Shown here one piece after another: positions 24,547 to 39,500 of a DNA stretch of 64,000 bases (positions are counted from its first letter, which is position 1; each line of letters begins with the position of its first letter). The stretch covers positions 43,761,659 to 43,825,658 of the forward strand of contig NC_067283.1 in the NCBI RefSeq assembly GCF_020740795.1, read 5' to 3'. This DNA comes from Apus apus. Taxonomy: Eukaryota; Chordata; Aves; Apodiformes; Apodidae. A program made the position numbers and the translations under genes. The notes beneath the pieces were generated by a model that saw nothing but the letters and a program-made list of their open reading frames with translations, was not told the origin of the DNA and made no database searches.

Positions 24547-27500
24547 GTATTCTCTTTATTTCACTGGCCAGTGCAAGGTTTTTTTTACTCTCAGTTTACC
24601 ACTGGGTTTTATGGGCTTATCTGGCAGTTTAGTGTCTTTTCTAATCTTTGTTATTTTGGAGTTTCCCCACCACATTCCTTCTGGACAAGTGTCACCAGCA
24701 CACCTCTTCCCAGCGTGGCTGGCACTGCGTATAATGCCTGTTGGCAGCTATAAGAACAAGCAGGCTGATAATTGCTGTTCTGTCCCCCCCAGCTGCAGCT
24801 TTGTCCTCTGATAAGGAGGTGACCACAGTGGCTGTTACAGTGCAGCTTGCTACATGGAAGCCTTCATTATTGTGCAGAGTATTGCAAGGAAAACCTGCTT
24901 CAGGATGCTGTGGGACAGATCATCCTGCTTTAGAGAAGAGACTGAAATGAAATATTATTTTAGAAGTTAATGATTGTATGTTGTCTATGTGCACACCTAC
25001 CCTTTCCTTTAAAGACCTATGTGCATTGTAAATGTTTGGATAGAAAATCGATATGCCCTGACACATTTGGGGTTTTGATTCATCTTTGACATCAGTAGCA
25101 AAAATTATTTTCTGGTCTTTTGGTAGGAGAAAACTATCACATGCACATGGTTGCTCTTTGCATCATGACTTGGAACAAACTCCTGATCTGTTTCCCTCAC
25201 CAGCCAGTCACAGAGCCTCAGAATAGTGTCACAGTTAGAGGCAGGCAAACCATAAAAAATTCAGAGGCCTTGGACTTCACTAACAGTGCAGATTTTCATG
25301 AAATAGTAGTTCTTGCTGGCAAGTTGAAGTGATAACACAATGCTCACTCTGTGCATAGGGTCAAAGCTGAATAAATGTAGGCTGTATCATCATCTCCACT
25401 TCTTATTGTTCAGCATAATATACGTGATTGTTGTCACAGAGCTGAGGGGGAGGCCATGCCTTGAGAGTCTTAAGTAGAAACAGAACAGGCCACAATAGTA
25501 AGTGAAGTGGTCTCTATGGAGGCTTCTCTGGAAGGCATAAAATTGCTTTTTAGAGCATACAGATTGTCAAAAAATACTATGCTTTTGCTGTGCTGTGTGT
25601 GCCTCATCCTGCTTCAAGCTTACAAGAGACCACAGTCTCTAGAAACCTTTGTCTGTTTTAGGACTGAATCCTTCATTCATTTCCAGCAAGAAGAAGATCC
25701 AGAGATTCAGAATTGTCCCCCAAATGATTGCTCTGTCTTGCAGAGGGTTTTGAACTAGGGTTGCCCTGTACTGGTTGCACAGAGGGCAGATTCTGCCTTG
25801 CCTTTAGAGGTAATGCTTAGTCTTTATCTGCTCCAGCCACTGCCTGGTATCCGTTAGTTTTAATAACAGTTGCAGGCAAGGAGTCCTTAGTACAGAGAGA
25901 GCCTGCAGGATTGAGTTTGCTGTGTTAGGAGTTGTCAGTTTTTGGATCTGCGTTAAGATCCGGAGAGAGAGATTCTGCCTGCCCTGCTCTGGATCTGGCT
26001 GGATCCTGAGGTAAATCTAGATGTGACAGAGGGTGGATTGAGATCACTGAAAAAACACCCCTTTCTGGTTTTTGTTTTTAATCAGCATGGGGTTTTAAAT
26101 ACACTGCTTATCCAAGCTGAGGAAATTTTTTGTGTTCCCTTGTTAGGAGTGATATTTATCCCCTGTGTTTCTGGTTAGCATTTGATTTAGCTACAAGTTC
26201 AGACCTCAACTTGCAGAGTCTCTGCAAGTCAGTTTTGTGATGGTTCAAATTAGGAGTTAGCTTTTGAATTCACTTTCTGGAAGCACCAGTTTTGATGTTG
26301 GTTCCCTCTACCAGTCCAAAAAGGATCCTAAAGCAGTCTTCCAGTTTAACTGTGATTAAATGCTGTCTATCAGTGATCTTTCACGTTGTATTTTTTCAGG
26401 TTCGCAAAATTCTAGACTTGGTTCAGAGCAAGGGTGAAGAAGTCTCAGAATATTTCATCCGTGTCCTGCAGAAAGTCACTGATGCTTACTATGAACTGCA
26501 GCCTTGGCTGGATGAAATTGGTTACAAGCCTTCAGAAAGTATTTGTAGTAAACCTGTGGTAAATACAGATCCAGGTAAGGTCATGCATTTATATCCCTTC
26601 CTGTAGAAATACCCTGCTATGTAGGAAGTTCTAACCAGGTGATGTGAGAGTAAAAGACTGGAGACAGGCAGCCAGGGAAAATAAATGTGTGCATCTTGTG
26701 CTTGCTGGATAATTAAAAGGCACCACTGTACAACCCAAGAGTCATGTTGATATATTGCATCCTGTTTTGCTAACGTCAAGCTCTTTCTGCATTTGTTTGT
26801 GGATGTAATAGCATAACAGCTTTGTGCCAGCTATAGTGTTTTCTAGGCCTCTGCTGTAATTTATTAGCATCACTGTGATGTTTTGGCAATGCAACAGCCA
26901 GTAGTTTACGGTAAGGATAGTCAAGCAGTGAGGCAGGTTGCCCAGAGAAGCTATGCAGTCCCTGTACTTGGAGGCTTTCAAGATCCAATTGGATAAAACC
27001 CTGAGTAACCTCATCTGGTCTCACAGATGACCCTGTTCTGAAAAGGAGGTTGGACTAGAGACCTTCTGAAGTCCCTTTCAATCTGAATTATTCTGTGGTC
27101 CTGAATGATGAGTTATACCAAAAGGCAGAGTTTAAGTATTGCAGAGATAAATGTTTTCCTCTTGAGGGGCTTTTTTCATACTACTTAAATACAGGAGTTA
27201 CTTTGCCCCCATCTGAAGCGCAGTTTCTGTTGCAATAAAAACACAGGCCAACCTTGAGCAACAACTGAGACTCTTGTTGTTTGTCACCTTAAGAAAAAAC
27301 TTCTGAGTTGCCTGTCACCCAGTTTCCTAAATGCTTGCCTTCTATTTACAATGATAAAAAATACCAAGCAAGTTAGGAAAGAATAACCACATACCTGGTA
27401 GAAATCAGAGGTTGAATGTAAATACAGTGAGAAGGCAAATGTGAAAACTAATCAGTCGCCAGCAGCCCAAACAAGCCTTTGCAGAGAAAGAGGCAGGGGC

Positions 27501-30500
27501 TTGGCTTTGAGTCTCAGGTGAAAGAGCAGCCCCTTAAACCAATGCAGTGTCATTCCTGGCTTTCAGGAAATGGGGTGTCACACTCTAACTTTCATTAGCA
27601 TTTGAATTTCCCAAGAGAGTGATGATGGTAGCACAAAGAGAAGTAATGTGCCAAAGAACCAATTTTACTTTACAATCACTTTTGCTTATTACCCCCTCTC
27701 AGTCCCCAAAGAGATGGGTCATGGTACACATAGGCTTTTTAGCAATAGTCTTTTAAATGACAGTTTGCTGCCTTTTTAGTTAGCAGGTATCGCCAGAAAC
27801 TCAGATATGAGCTGGGACGGGACTCCAAGTTTGTTATGTCATATGCTCAGAGGGAGGAGATGCTGCTTGAAGAAACCTACACTAACAGTATCATGGAGCT
27901 GGTCAGTTTTACCAATGAGAGTCTAGGCAAAGTGTGTCAACTAGAAGCCCTTTTTGATGATGCAGTTGGGCTAATTAATGAAGATGGAGAAACCATTTAT
28001 GTCTTTGGTGACGCAGGAATTGGAAAATCCATCTTGCTGCAAAAAATACAAAGCCTTTGGGCCAGACAAGAATTTGACATAGGGGCCAAATTTTTCTTCC
28101 GTTTCCGATGTAGGATGTTCAGTTGCTTTAAGGAAGATGAAGCCATATGTTTGAAAGACCTGCTCTTCAAATATAATTGCTACCCAGACCAAGACCCCGC
28201 AGAGGTGTTCCACCACATCTTGCAATTCCCTCATACGGTTCTTTTCGCATTTGATGGCTTTGATGAGATCTATTCCAACTTTGATCTCAGTAGTGTGCCT
28301 GACATGTGTTCACCCAATGAACCCATCCATCCCCTGGTGCTGCTGGTAAGCCTTCTCAGAGGGAAGCTTCTTAAGGGATCCAAGAAAATTCTTACAGCGA
28401 GGACAGGAACCGAGATCCAAAGAAACATCATTAGAAAGAAGGTGTTGCTCCGTGGTTTCTCCATCAGTAACCTGAAGGAATACACTGCTATGTTTTTCAA
28501 AGATGAGGGGCAACGAACACTGGTATTGAACCAGTTGGAAGCCAACCCAAATCTCTGCAGTTTGTGTACAGTTCCTTTGTTTTGTTGGATTATCTTTAAA
28601 TGCTATGAACACTTCCATTCCATGTTTGACAGCCATGAGCTTCCAGACTGTTCTGTTACACTGACAGATGTATTTTTGCTCATGATTGAAGTCCATCTGA
28701 ACCGATCTCTGAAAACAAGTTTGCTGAAGAGCAACACCAGGAGTCAAGCAGAGGTGTTCAAATCAAGAAGGGAAGCTCTTCTAGCTTTGGGTAAAATGGC
28801 ATATAAGGGCATGGAGAACTCTTTCTTTATCTTTGAGCAGGAGGAGGTCTCATCATCGAACATCTCTGAAGGAGATTTGCAATTGGGCTTTCTCAGGACA
28901 GTTAAAGGTTACAGTGGCTGTGACAGTCAGTCCACTTACGAGTTCTTGCACTTGACCCTTCAGTCTTTTTTCACAGCTTTGTTCCTGGTTATCGAAGAGA
29001 AGGTAGGTGCCAAGGAGTTGCTTCAGTTTTTCAATGAATGTTCTTCCACTGAGACTGCCCAGCCTACTTGTCTTCGTATTCCTTGGCTGAAGAAACAACT
29101 AGCAGGGGAGGATCCTTTCCGAAATAATGAACACTTCCATTTTACCAACCTGTTTCTTTGTGGCCTGCTTTCTAGATCCAAGCAGAAGCTCTTCAGGCAT
29201 TTAGTTTTGCCTGCAGTCATTAGGAGGAAGAGAAAGACACTCATCACATACCTTGGGGAGAGCATGAAATCCCACCTGAAAGGCCTCACTCGGTCCAGGC
29301 TGCCAAACTACAACCAGATCCAGGTCCAGCCCAACTTTGTTTGGATGCTGCGGTGCATTTATGAGACTCAGAATGAGAAAGTGGGGAAGTTGGCTGCCAA
29401 ACACATGCATGCCAATTACATCAAGCTCACATACTGCAATGCCTACTCTGCTGACTGCAGTGCTATTTCCTTTGTTGTGCATCACTTTCGGAAGCGCCTG
29501 GCTCTGGATTTGGACAACAATTACATCAATGACTATGGAGTAAAACAGCTGCTGCCTTGTTTCAGCAAGCTTGCAGTGATCAGGTAGGAGTCCGTGCAAG
29601 CAAGTCCTTTCTTATATCCTTGGTTTATTCCACAAACTGCTGGGCTGGAGGAATTGTTGTTGAAAGTGGAGAAAGATGAGGATTCTTCCTGCTGCTGGAA
29701 ACTAAAGTTTCAGATCTTCTGAAATCTTTGTTCAGCCAGTTACAGGAGCAGGGACAAGCTGTGAATTTGAAAACCCAAACAGAAAGGATAGTAAGAAGTC
29801 CTTAGGAGCCAGGACTGTTTAAATATGAAGGTTTAGTCAGCTCTGTCTCAAACTATTTTGCCTCAAAAGAGGATTTTTATGGGAAAAAATGCTTAAGGGA
29901 AAAGGAAGGAGACAAAAGTGCTTCCTCTATAATCTGAAAATTGCCTGAGCCTATCTCTGCCTTTGGTCATATGGGGTAAATGAGGATCTATTGTTCACAA
30001 CAACCCTTGATCAAAAGCTCTGAATTTCTCACTTTTACATCCTGCAAAGATGTCTGGCTTTCACAGAACAAAACCTGGTGTGTGGTACTCCATGAAAGGA
30101 TGTAGTGAAATCTTTAGATGTGATTCCCTGAGGTGGTGTGGAGGAAGGACATGGCTTAGTGTAATCAGGGAGAACTAACTCCACCTCTGACATCACAGGC
30201 CACACCAGTCCTTTAAGGTTGTGCCATGTACCTATACCTTATTTGTCCAAACATTTAGATGCATAAACCCGGGAACTTCAAATATATCTTTCTTAAAGCT
30301 CCTTCAACCTCATGAGATTATTTTTTTTATATAAATGGATTTATTCCTTCTGGTTGGCTGTGCTCTCTGCCTTGTTTTCCTGAAGGACTAAAAGCAAGTG
30401 ACACTTGTTTTTTCCAGTTAGTTGCAAATCAACTGGCCTCCCAAGAAAAAGCAATAAGGAAACTTGGGGGGAGGATGCATAAGTACGTGAGACAAAACAA

Positions 30501-33500
30501 AGAAGAAAAGGACAGACTTTCATTCTTTGTCCCTATCATATGGTCATGCCATACTCAGTGTAATCTTAACACTGTCCCCAGCACCAAACAAGACTGTTAG
30601 GTTGCCTTTTTGTCTTTATGGCTCTTCTGATGTTAGGATTTTGGTTTCTAATGACCAATTTCTGCAAGTCAGGAAATGTTTCTAACAGCTTAACCATCCC
30701 TTTCAAAGAAGTAGGCTGTTCTGATCTGTAGAAATTGGCTCTGATTGCTCTTATGTGCTAGTGCTTTACAAAGTGACCAAGTTACTAATCAACAAGAGCC
30801 AGGGAGGCTGTTGGTGATAAGGGACTCCCAGCAGTGAATATTCAGCTTCAGAGTTTGTACAGAAACTAAAGCTGGTCAAAATGTTTTCACATGGACAGCT
30901 TTACTGAGAAAATGTGATTCATCACAACTGGAATGTTTCATGGAAACCTGTCCATTTAGGCAAGGTGAAAACAGTTGCAAAGTTTAAAAAGACAAAACAA
31001 AACAGAAAAATCAAACCCAAAAACAAAGCACGAAACAGCTGTGAAAGTAAGTATTTGTATTCTGTGAATGACTGACGTGGATTTGTTTTGTGTCTACTTT
31101 GGACAATAAAATTAGAAACATCTAGCGCACTCATGGGACTGCAGTTCTATTTCCTGGCCAGGGCTTTTCACAGTCTTTATTCAGTGGAGCCTGAATGTGT
31201 GTTGGCTTTCAAGATGGCTGGTTTTCACTAGATACTCAGAGAGAAGGCTGCAAGAAGAGCAGTCTGGAAAGTTTGCTTTTGGTAGGATGTCACGCAGAAT
31301 TTCTTCCTGCAATAACAGGAAGCATGGGAAGAGGATGAGGTGTTTGTTTCTGGTTTCTGACCGACTACATTTTATTGTTTTCATTTCCATGGACAGCTTC
31401 CAGAGCATGACCTTGGAGATTTGGGGCTTTCTGCTTTCTATTGTTTTTGAAGTGAGCCATATGAAACTGAGCTCACATTTCCTGTAAAGGTTCTTAATAT
31501 GTGGCATAAAGACCTGTTCAAAATATCAGAAGAAAATAAAGAAAATATCAGAGGAAAATGCATAGACCTGCTATCATTTGTTAAATCCTGGGTGATGAAC
31601 ACTTGTAATCTGTATTGATTCAACTTTCCTTTCATTCCAGGCTCAGTGTAAATCAGGTCACAGATCATGGAGTAAGGATCTTGTATGAAGAGCTCTCCAA
31701 GTACCAAATTGTGACTTTCTTGGGGTATGTACCAGTAGGCAGGAAAACACTAGATATTGATACTAGAAAATAAAACTGCAATGCTGACATTGCTGACACA
31801 GCAAAGGTGGGGTGGAAACCACAGTCACCTCCTCAGTCACTGAACATAAGCAAAGCAGCATTTTGTGTCAGAAATTCTTCATCTGCCATCCTGTGACTGT
31901 TCACTGGGAAAAGGACCACAGCTTCCTCTCCTGCTGCATTGGGTGGCCTCCACTGGCATCAAGCCCTTCCATGACACAGTGTGGACCACTGTCAGGTCAC
32001 TGAACTGCGTGGGCATGCTGGGTATATGCCTATATGCCTTCTGCTAGCTGTGGAGGGGGGGACAGAGCACAAGCTGGAGTGACCTTTACACCTAAGTCTC
32101 CTGTTTGCTGTAAATGGATTTATTTTAACTATGCAAAGCAGATACAGCTTGGTAGAGACTAGTATCAAAAACATACAGTTGCAAGTGTCGTGTTCATGGC
32201 ACCGATTTCTTTGAGACCTTAGTTAGTTCTTCATCAAGTTGAAGCTGGAAGGTATGTTAGCTCTGACTTCCTGCTCTTGGTTAAGTAGCTAGATAAAAAT
32301 GACTTTTTGAGACGTGAACATGAATACCAAGAATTGCTTCCTTCCTCCATTGCCCTAATGTAAGTATGTATGCTCAGGTATCTGATCTTCAGTAATATTT
32401 GCAAAGGGATTTTATGACTTTTAAAGACCAAAAATATGTTCTTCTGGTGTTTTCTCTTTTGACTTCTCTTCTGGCAATATTGTTTCTGAACTAACACAGG
32501 AATAAAGGGAAGCTTTGTTTGCCTGGGGAGACCATTTATTAAAAAAATCATATAAATATTTTCTCATGATTTACAGTCTGGTGTCCTTGTGGTTTATATC
32601 TAGCCCTTCACAATATGAACTGTATATCAAAGTAGAAATACAAGCAACTGTGAATATGTACAAAACCATGCAAAATGCATACAGGGCATTATAAAACATT
32701 CAGGTTGTAAATATTAAAGTAACAGCAGGAATAACCAATTTTTACCAATGTGATTTTTCTTTTAGCTTGTACAACAATCAAATCACTGATGTTGGAGCCA
32801 AGTATGTTGCAAAACTAATTGAAGAGTGTTCAAGCCTTGAATATGTTAAGTATGTTGGAATTTTTTTTCCTTTTTGCAGTATCCTAATTAAGGTAAAGCA
32901 ACTTGAAACAGAATGGCAGCAGGTGAAACTCCTGAATCCATAGTCTTAACTGGAATATAGTAGTAAGGAGAAGGGCAGCATGAGACCTGTTCTTTACCTA
33001 AATCCAATCTGAGCACTTGAGTGAAGCTTAGGTGGTGCATGAGCCTCGCTGCCCCTTGCAACTGGTGAATTCACTTGGATTTAGTACCGAGCTTCTTTAT
33101 ATCTCCTCTTTATGGGTCACTAGAGTCAGGCTGTGCTGGTGTCCTAACCTCAACTCTGGAATTCCCCAAATTCACTTCGTGAGTTGTTCTCTTAAATTCC
33201 TGGAACTTTCCCAGATAAGTGTCTTGCCATGCACTAGTTTGACATAAAGGTAGATCATTAACCAATGGTTTAATTGTGACCATAGCAGAAAACAGATGTA
33301 GCTACAGCAATGTCAGCTGCTTGTATGAATGCAGCAACCAGCAGCTGGGGCCTCTTGGTTTCTGGTCCTTGTTTTACCACTAATTTTCTCTGAAATCTCA
33401 CACCAGCCACATCCTTCCCACTTGGAAATATTTGCAGAGTTTTAAAACTCTGGTTTTAGAGCACTCTGGTTCTTATACTGCTTTTGACACAGTGCTTTGC

Positions 33501-36500
33501 TTATTTAATCTAACTTTCAAAAAAAAAGCCTGTTGAAAAGCCTGTTCCAGTGGGAGGTGTCCCTGCCCATGCAGGGGAGTTGGAACTTGATGATCTTTAA
33601 GGTCCCTTCCAACTCCAAACATTCTGTGATTGAGAGATGGTTACTTTCAGGCTGCATAGTAACCCCAGAGATTATGTTGAGATAGTGTGTATATTCATGT
33701 GCCTGAAATCAGTCAAACAAGCCAGTTTTACTTTATGTAAATGTAGTGGGCTGAGGGGTTTTGGTTTGTTCTTTACATCCATATATATGCAATTGAGACC
33801 TATCTCTTCCTTGAAATCCAGCCATTTGATATCCCCACAGAGCCCCACAAAAAAGAAAAGGTCTTCTGTAGAGCACCAGCCAGAGACACTCACTGCTGCA
33901 TTGACCTGGGCCACTACCTGTAGCCTGTGCTCAGAACAGAAAGACTTGGAATTATTACAAGCTGTGCATATCAGCTGTGGTCTTCTCTGGAGCTACACAA
34001 CCGAGATAGATCCCTGTGACAACATGAAACATGCTGCACGTAACCCATGTACTCTGTGGCAACTGCTGATATTATGAACTATATTAAAAACTAGGCAAGG
34101 GGGCCTTGTCTTGAGGATCAGCTCCAAAAGCTCATGTCTACATACTGAGCACCAAAACCAGGATTCTCTACTAAGACGCCTGATTCAGAGGGCTGACATG
34201 CAAAATATGTAAAACACAACACAAAATGATGTATTTTAATCAAAGGTCTGATGTCTGTAGTATTTCTTTTACTCTAGGTTAATCTTTGATAACCGTAGCT
34301 AGCCTTCAGAATTAATTAGCCTTAAGGACTTGTATTGTTTTCTGAACTGGTGTCCTAACAGCTGTACAGCTGTAAGTGATGTACCTCATCAACTCATGTG
34401 TTTTGTGCAGAATAGGAGCAAACAAAATAACGAGCGAAGGAGGGAAGTGCCTTGCCCAGGCCATCCAGAAGAGCAAGACAATGTTTGAAATTGGGTAAGT
34501 TCAGGGCTGGGTCTTGCAAGGCATCTGTAAATCCCCTAAGATTCTTTCTTTCATTCTTACCTTCTTTCCATCTGCCATTCCTTCCTCCCTGGAGTAGCAT
34601 TAGAACGGACCAGTGCAGAAGCACAGCCACATTTTCCACTTGGAGGGAAAAGGAGGTTGCTTTATTGTTTTCCATTTCACATGTTTGTTTTGGGTTTGTT
34701 TTTTTTCCCCTGTTCTGACAGAATCTTAAAGGAGAGACAAACTAACAAGAGGACAGCATGTAAAAATAGCCACTTTCCTTACAGCAACCCAGCTATTCTA
34801 GAGATAGTTGGTCATATTTTAAAGGCTGGCTGGTTTTATGACTATTGGCAATGTACCTAGTTTTTGGGTGTCATTGCTGTAATTGTCTAACCTTCTGCAT
34901 TAAGTCCTGATAAAGCTGCAAGGTGGGAGAATAAGAAGGAATTCCCATTGTTCTTCTCTGTAGTCTGTCCCAAACTGGAGAGTCTGCTATTATTGGAGAG
35001 AGGTCTGAATGTACTGTAAACCTTTAATCCCTGTCCTCTTTCTCAGGAGAGATGCTAGACTTCAGGGTTTGATTTTATTTTTTTCCCCTTCTCTGGCAAA
35101 TCCCAGCTTCTCTTTCCTCTCTACAGAAGAATATTTTTTTCTCAGAATCTAATACTCAAATACAGGGAATTAAAACATCTGTTTGGCCATTGTGAATATC
35201 ACAATAACCCAGAAATATGAAAAAATCAGATTTTTGGCTTTTCATTCTGTTGTTCTACAACATTGCACAGGTATAGCCAGCTGCACGCACACTTCTGTGG
35301 TCATATAGCTGAGTCTGCTATGCTGCTGTACTGGCTGTAATTTCAGTGGAGGACTCCTTTTTCCTCCTGTGAAGGAAAAAATCATTCCAAATGGGTTTAG
35401 GATAGCTTGGACCGAAATGTTTAAACAGAGGTATATTCAGCATTTACATAACAAACTGCATTGGGACTGAAGGACAAGGAAATTCTGGGGCTTACTGGAA
35501 GTGGATGTGTTTAGATACCACAAAGCTCAATTGATTTTAAAAGAGCTGCCAACTAATTACCTATCAAGCTGAGTGTGGCTCTGAGTCATCAAGCCGTGAT
35601 CCCTCTAAAAAAACCCTTATATCTCAGCAGAGGCACTTTTAAGACTCACATGATATAGGGTGAATTTTCAAAGTAGTTGGTCTGCGTAGAAAAGATTTGA
35701 CCAGAGCCTGCTATTAAATGTTGATCAAATCTCCACAGCTTTTGCCACATTACCTTCTTTTAACCCTTTGTGGTACCAAGGGTGTTTTTGCTATTGGAAA
35801 TGCTGTTCATTACAAATGTGTGGAAGAGCCCAGGGTATTACCATCCCTGTGAAGCTTTGATCTTTCTCTTGGCAGCTGGTGAGAGAGGAGATTCCACTTG
35901 GGTATAATGCCTAAGGAATTGTGACTTTTTTACCAGACTATTCTGAAGGAGAGAGGGACCTTGTAGATCAGTTCACTTCAGGAAGTCACCTGTTTGGGTG
36001 ATGACAACTGTGCAGTTGTACATCTGGGGAGTCTTTCCCAAGAGCTGTACTTGGCACTGTGTAAAGGCCAGTCTGCGTCCAACAGGTAACAGGAGAACTG
36101 CAGCAGGGGCATGAGGAGGAAGTGCTGAGCTAAGTGATAGGGTTTAGGACTTGATGTGTTTCCCATGGCTGCTCCCTGTTTGGGACCGCAAGGCTGCTTT
36201 AGCTCGTAAGGGTATGTGGCTGTGGAGGGTCTGCCCAGTGCAGCAAAGTGATCCCCAAAAGCACTCCTGCTGCAGCAGGCTGTTTTCCTGGAGCTGCTTC
36301 TGTGCTGTGGCCTTTGGGGTGCTGGTGAGTCAGCAGAGGCTGGTGGGGTGGTGTGCAAGGGTGGAACATGCCTGGCTCACCAAGGAGGGCACCTGCCAGG
36401 TTTTTCCCAGGCCTGAAAGACTGTGAAGTAATTGGGGGTGGGGGGTGGGGGGAAGTGGGGTCAGAGAGGGAAGAAAAGGATAATGCAATGGCAAGGGGCA

Positions 36501-39500
36501 GTAGGGCAGCACACCTGATATCTCTGGGTTTCCTCTCTTCACCAGGATGTGGGGTAATCAAGTTGGAGATGAAGGAGCAAAGGCATTTGCAGAGGCCCTG
36601 AGGAACCACCCCAGGTTAACAAACGTGAGGTAAAACACCAGAGGAGCCAGGCAGCTTGGCGTAGTGCTGATTTTCCCATCCTTCTTTGAAGGGATGACTC
36701 TTCCCACCAAGCATTAGCCTGGAACACCATCTCGTACTGTAACATTCGCTGCACAACCAACAGGCTTCTGGTGCAAGCAAGAAGCCAGATTGATTCAAAA
36801 GGCCCTGTGCAGCCATTAAGCAAGTTAAAAATATTGCTGGGCTGGCACCTTTTCCTCTCTCTGCACCTCCTCCCCTCAGGCTGCACAGAGTTACTGGCAT
36901 TGGTGAAAGCACACGGTCAGTGGGTGCTATTTTGATCTGAGAGAATTACTAGCAGGATACACCAGGTGTCATGGAGCAGGGCTCCCAGCAAGCTCAGGGG
37001 TAACAACAGTTCCTGTTGCAAAGGTACAGCAGCTTGTACCAAAGTCACATTTAGGTGATAAAATGTTTGGGTAGGGACTGGGGCTTTCTTAAAAATCAAG
37101 ATTTTTATCCTGTACTCCCATGGATCCATGACACCACACACTCAGTACTCATGAGATGTTTTCTCTCTCAAGTTCAGTGATTCAGCCCAATCTGCTTTCT
37201 GGAAGCCCTAGCATGGGTGAGGTTGGTAGCACAGCATGGGGAGAAGCAAGCAGTGTAGAACAGCCTATCCCCTGCCAGACTTTCAAATGCTGGCTAGGGA
37301 TTTAAAGATGCATATTGTGGCTGCTGCTGCTGTTCTAGAGTTCCTCCACACAGCTGGAGCACTGGGTTCATGGGGTTCGGACTAGATCTTCAGAGGTTCC
37401 TTCCAACCCCTAACATTCTGTGAATTGTTTCCCAGTGCCACCAGCGTCCACGGTGAAGGAGCAGAAAAGGCTCCTTTGTTTCCCCACAAGGTGGCACATG
37501 GCACTAGTTTCTTTAGAAACACTGTGCTGGGGATCTCTGGAGAGCTTATTGCTGCCACTTCAGATCCAGGGATTTCAGAGCTGGTGCCTTGTCCTCCTTT
37601 CTGCGAGCAGATAGCCAGGCTTAAAAAATTAAAAGCTGAACAGGTGCAGTGACCTAGATATGTTTGAACTTAAAAGCTGTCTGAAATAGCTATCTTCCCA
37701 TAATTGTAGAATCCATCCAGACACATCAGACTTAAAAAAAAACAACAACACAACACCAACCTTTTGAACCTGAATCAGAGCTGGGTTGCACCTGGGATTC
37801 TCAGACAGGAACAAATATGCTGCATGTGCTTGCAAAAATAAGAAGTTTTGCTGACACCTGTGCAGGGTGAATTTTCCCCTCTGCAGTGTTAATGCACTTG
37901 GGTTAATTTCTCATCTTTAACTGGTTAATCTTGCTTCATGATTTGAATTCCTAGTTGGCACCAGTGGTAGCTTTTATGCAAAGATTAAGGGACGATAGTC
38001 CCAGCTATATCAGTTTACTTCAGCATATTTGCCATTTTCAGACCCAGTCATGACAGACTGAGTATATCTAGTTTTAGCTGAAGCTTGGAGTCACTCGTGT
38101 TCACGCATATTTTGCCCAACTTGATCCCTGTTTCTACCTTTTTTTGAGACCTTGCATTGTTTTTAGGCTCTGGCCTGGCATTTTAGGTGAGAAATGGTTT
38201 TTGAATTCTCAAAGCCTGGAACATAACTTTAACTGGTTGATTTTGCCAATGTCTATTCAAAGAATGAAGGGCAGACTAAGAAATGTTTGTGGTTTGTAAT
38301 GGAAAGCATGCAGGGACAAGCTTATCTCTCCATACACAACAGAAGGTGTGTTTGGAAGAAGAATGAGGTATTCGGGCATCTGAAGGACTCAAAGGACAAA
38401 GTGCTGAGCTTGTACAGGGACTTGGGGTGACAAATACATGTAAAAACCTGTGTTCTGCTAAGCACAACTCTTTGTCCTTGTTAAAAGCCTTGATTCCCAA
38501 AATCACTGGGTGCAACTCTGCTGTTGGTCCCAAGAATCCAACTCACTGACAGCAAATCTTTATGGCCTGGATGGTAGATCTGCACCAGGCTACAGCTTGT
38601 GAACTGTTCTCACTTGTCAAAGTCATAAGGACTTCCTGGTTTGCAAAGGACGTGAGCCTCTGAAAGACCCAGATGCTGAACTGTTTGACTGGGAAACAGT
38701 TCACCCAGGATATTCACTAGTCTTGGGAAGTGGTGCTGGCTGCCTCTTACACCTTTCTGTCTGTACTTCACAGTCTCGCGTTGAACAGCATCACAACAGA
38801 GGGAGGCAAAAGTATTGCTGAAGCTATGAAACACAACAACTCTGTGAAAATATTCTGGTAATTGACAATCTGGTTTACTTCTCCTCTTCACTCTGCTCCC
38901 TTCATCTTGCTTTCCCCATCTTGCCTCCATCATCTCAAGTCCTTTTCCTCAGTTTTTGCATCTCTTCAGTGTTGTCTCTCTCTACCTTTTTTCCACTACA
39001 CCTCATCCACCTTTCAGACACTAAAACATCATGAAAAGGGACCATTAGAACACTAGTCTGAGAAAAAAAAGAATCTAATGCTTTTGTCTCCTTTACCTCC
39101 AAGGCTTCTCTTCAGTATTGCTTTGTGTCCAGCCTTTAGAAATTGCTCAAGGCAGGAACAGCACATCCCTCTTTGGTTGTCTAAAGCGAAGTCACAGACA
39201 AGATGGAAAACAGGGGGCTGAAAACTAATAGTAACACCCTAAGTGAACATTTCTTTCCCACTTAGGTTGACTAAAAACGAGCTGGATGATGAGGCAGCAA
39301 TGACTTTTGCAGAGATGCTGAAGGTCAACAAGAAACTGGTGCATTTATGGTGAGCTACATTCCACAGAGGCACAGGCTCTTTGGCAGTCACTGCATTAAA
39401 GCTTCACCTTCCAAGTCTATGTAGGTCACAGTGAGCTTTCTGTGCATGGTCTGGATGCAGCTGACTGGTTGTAGACAGTTCTTACGGAAAGTTAATAAAG

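Noticed and set aside
28270-29599. Antisense open frames up to 145 residues across the NOD1 NACHT exon
   Set aside because: They are shadows of the NOD1 coding exon. The sense frame is conserved and the antisense frames have no independent support.
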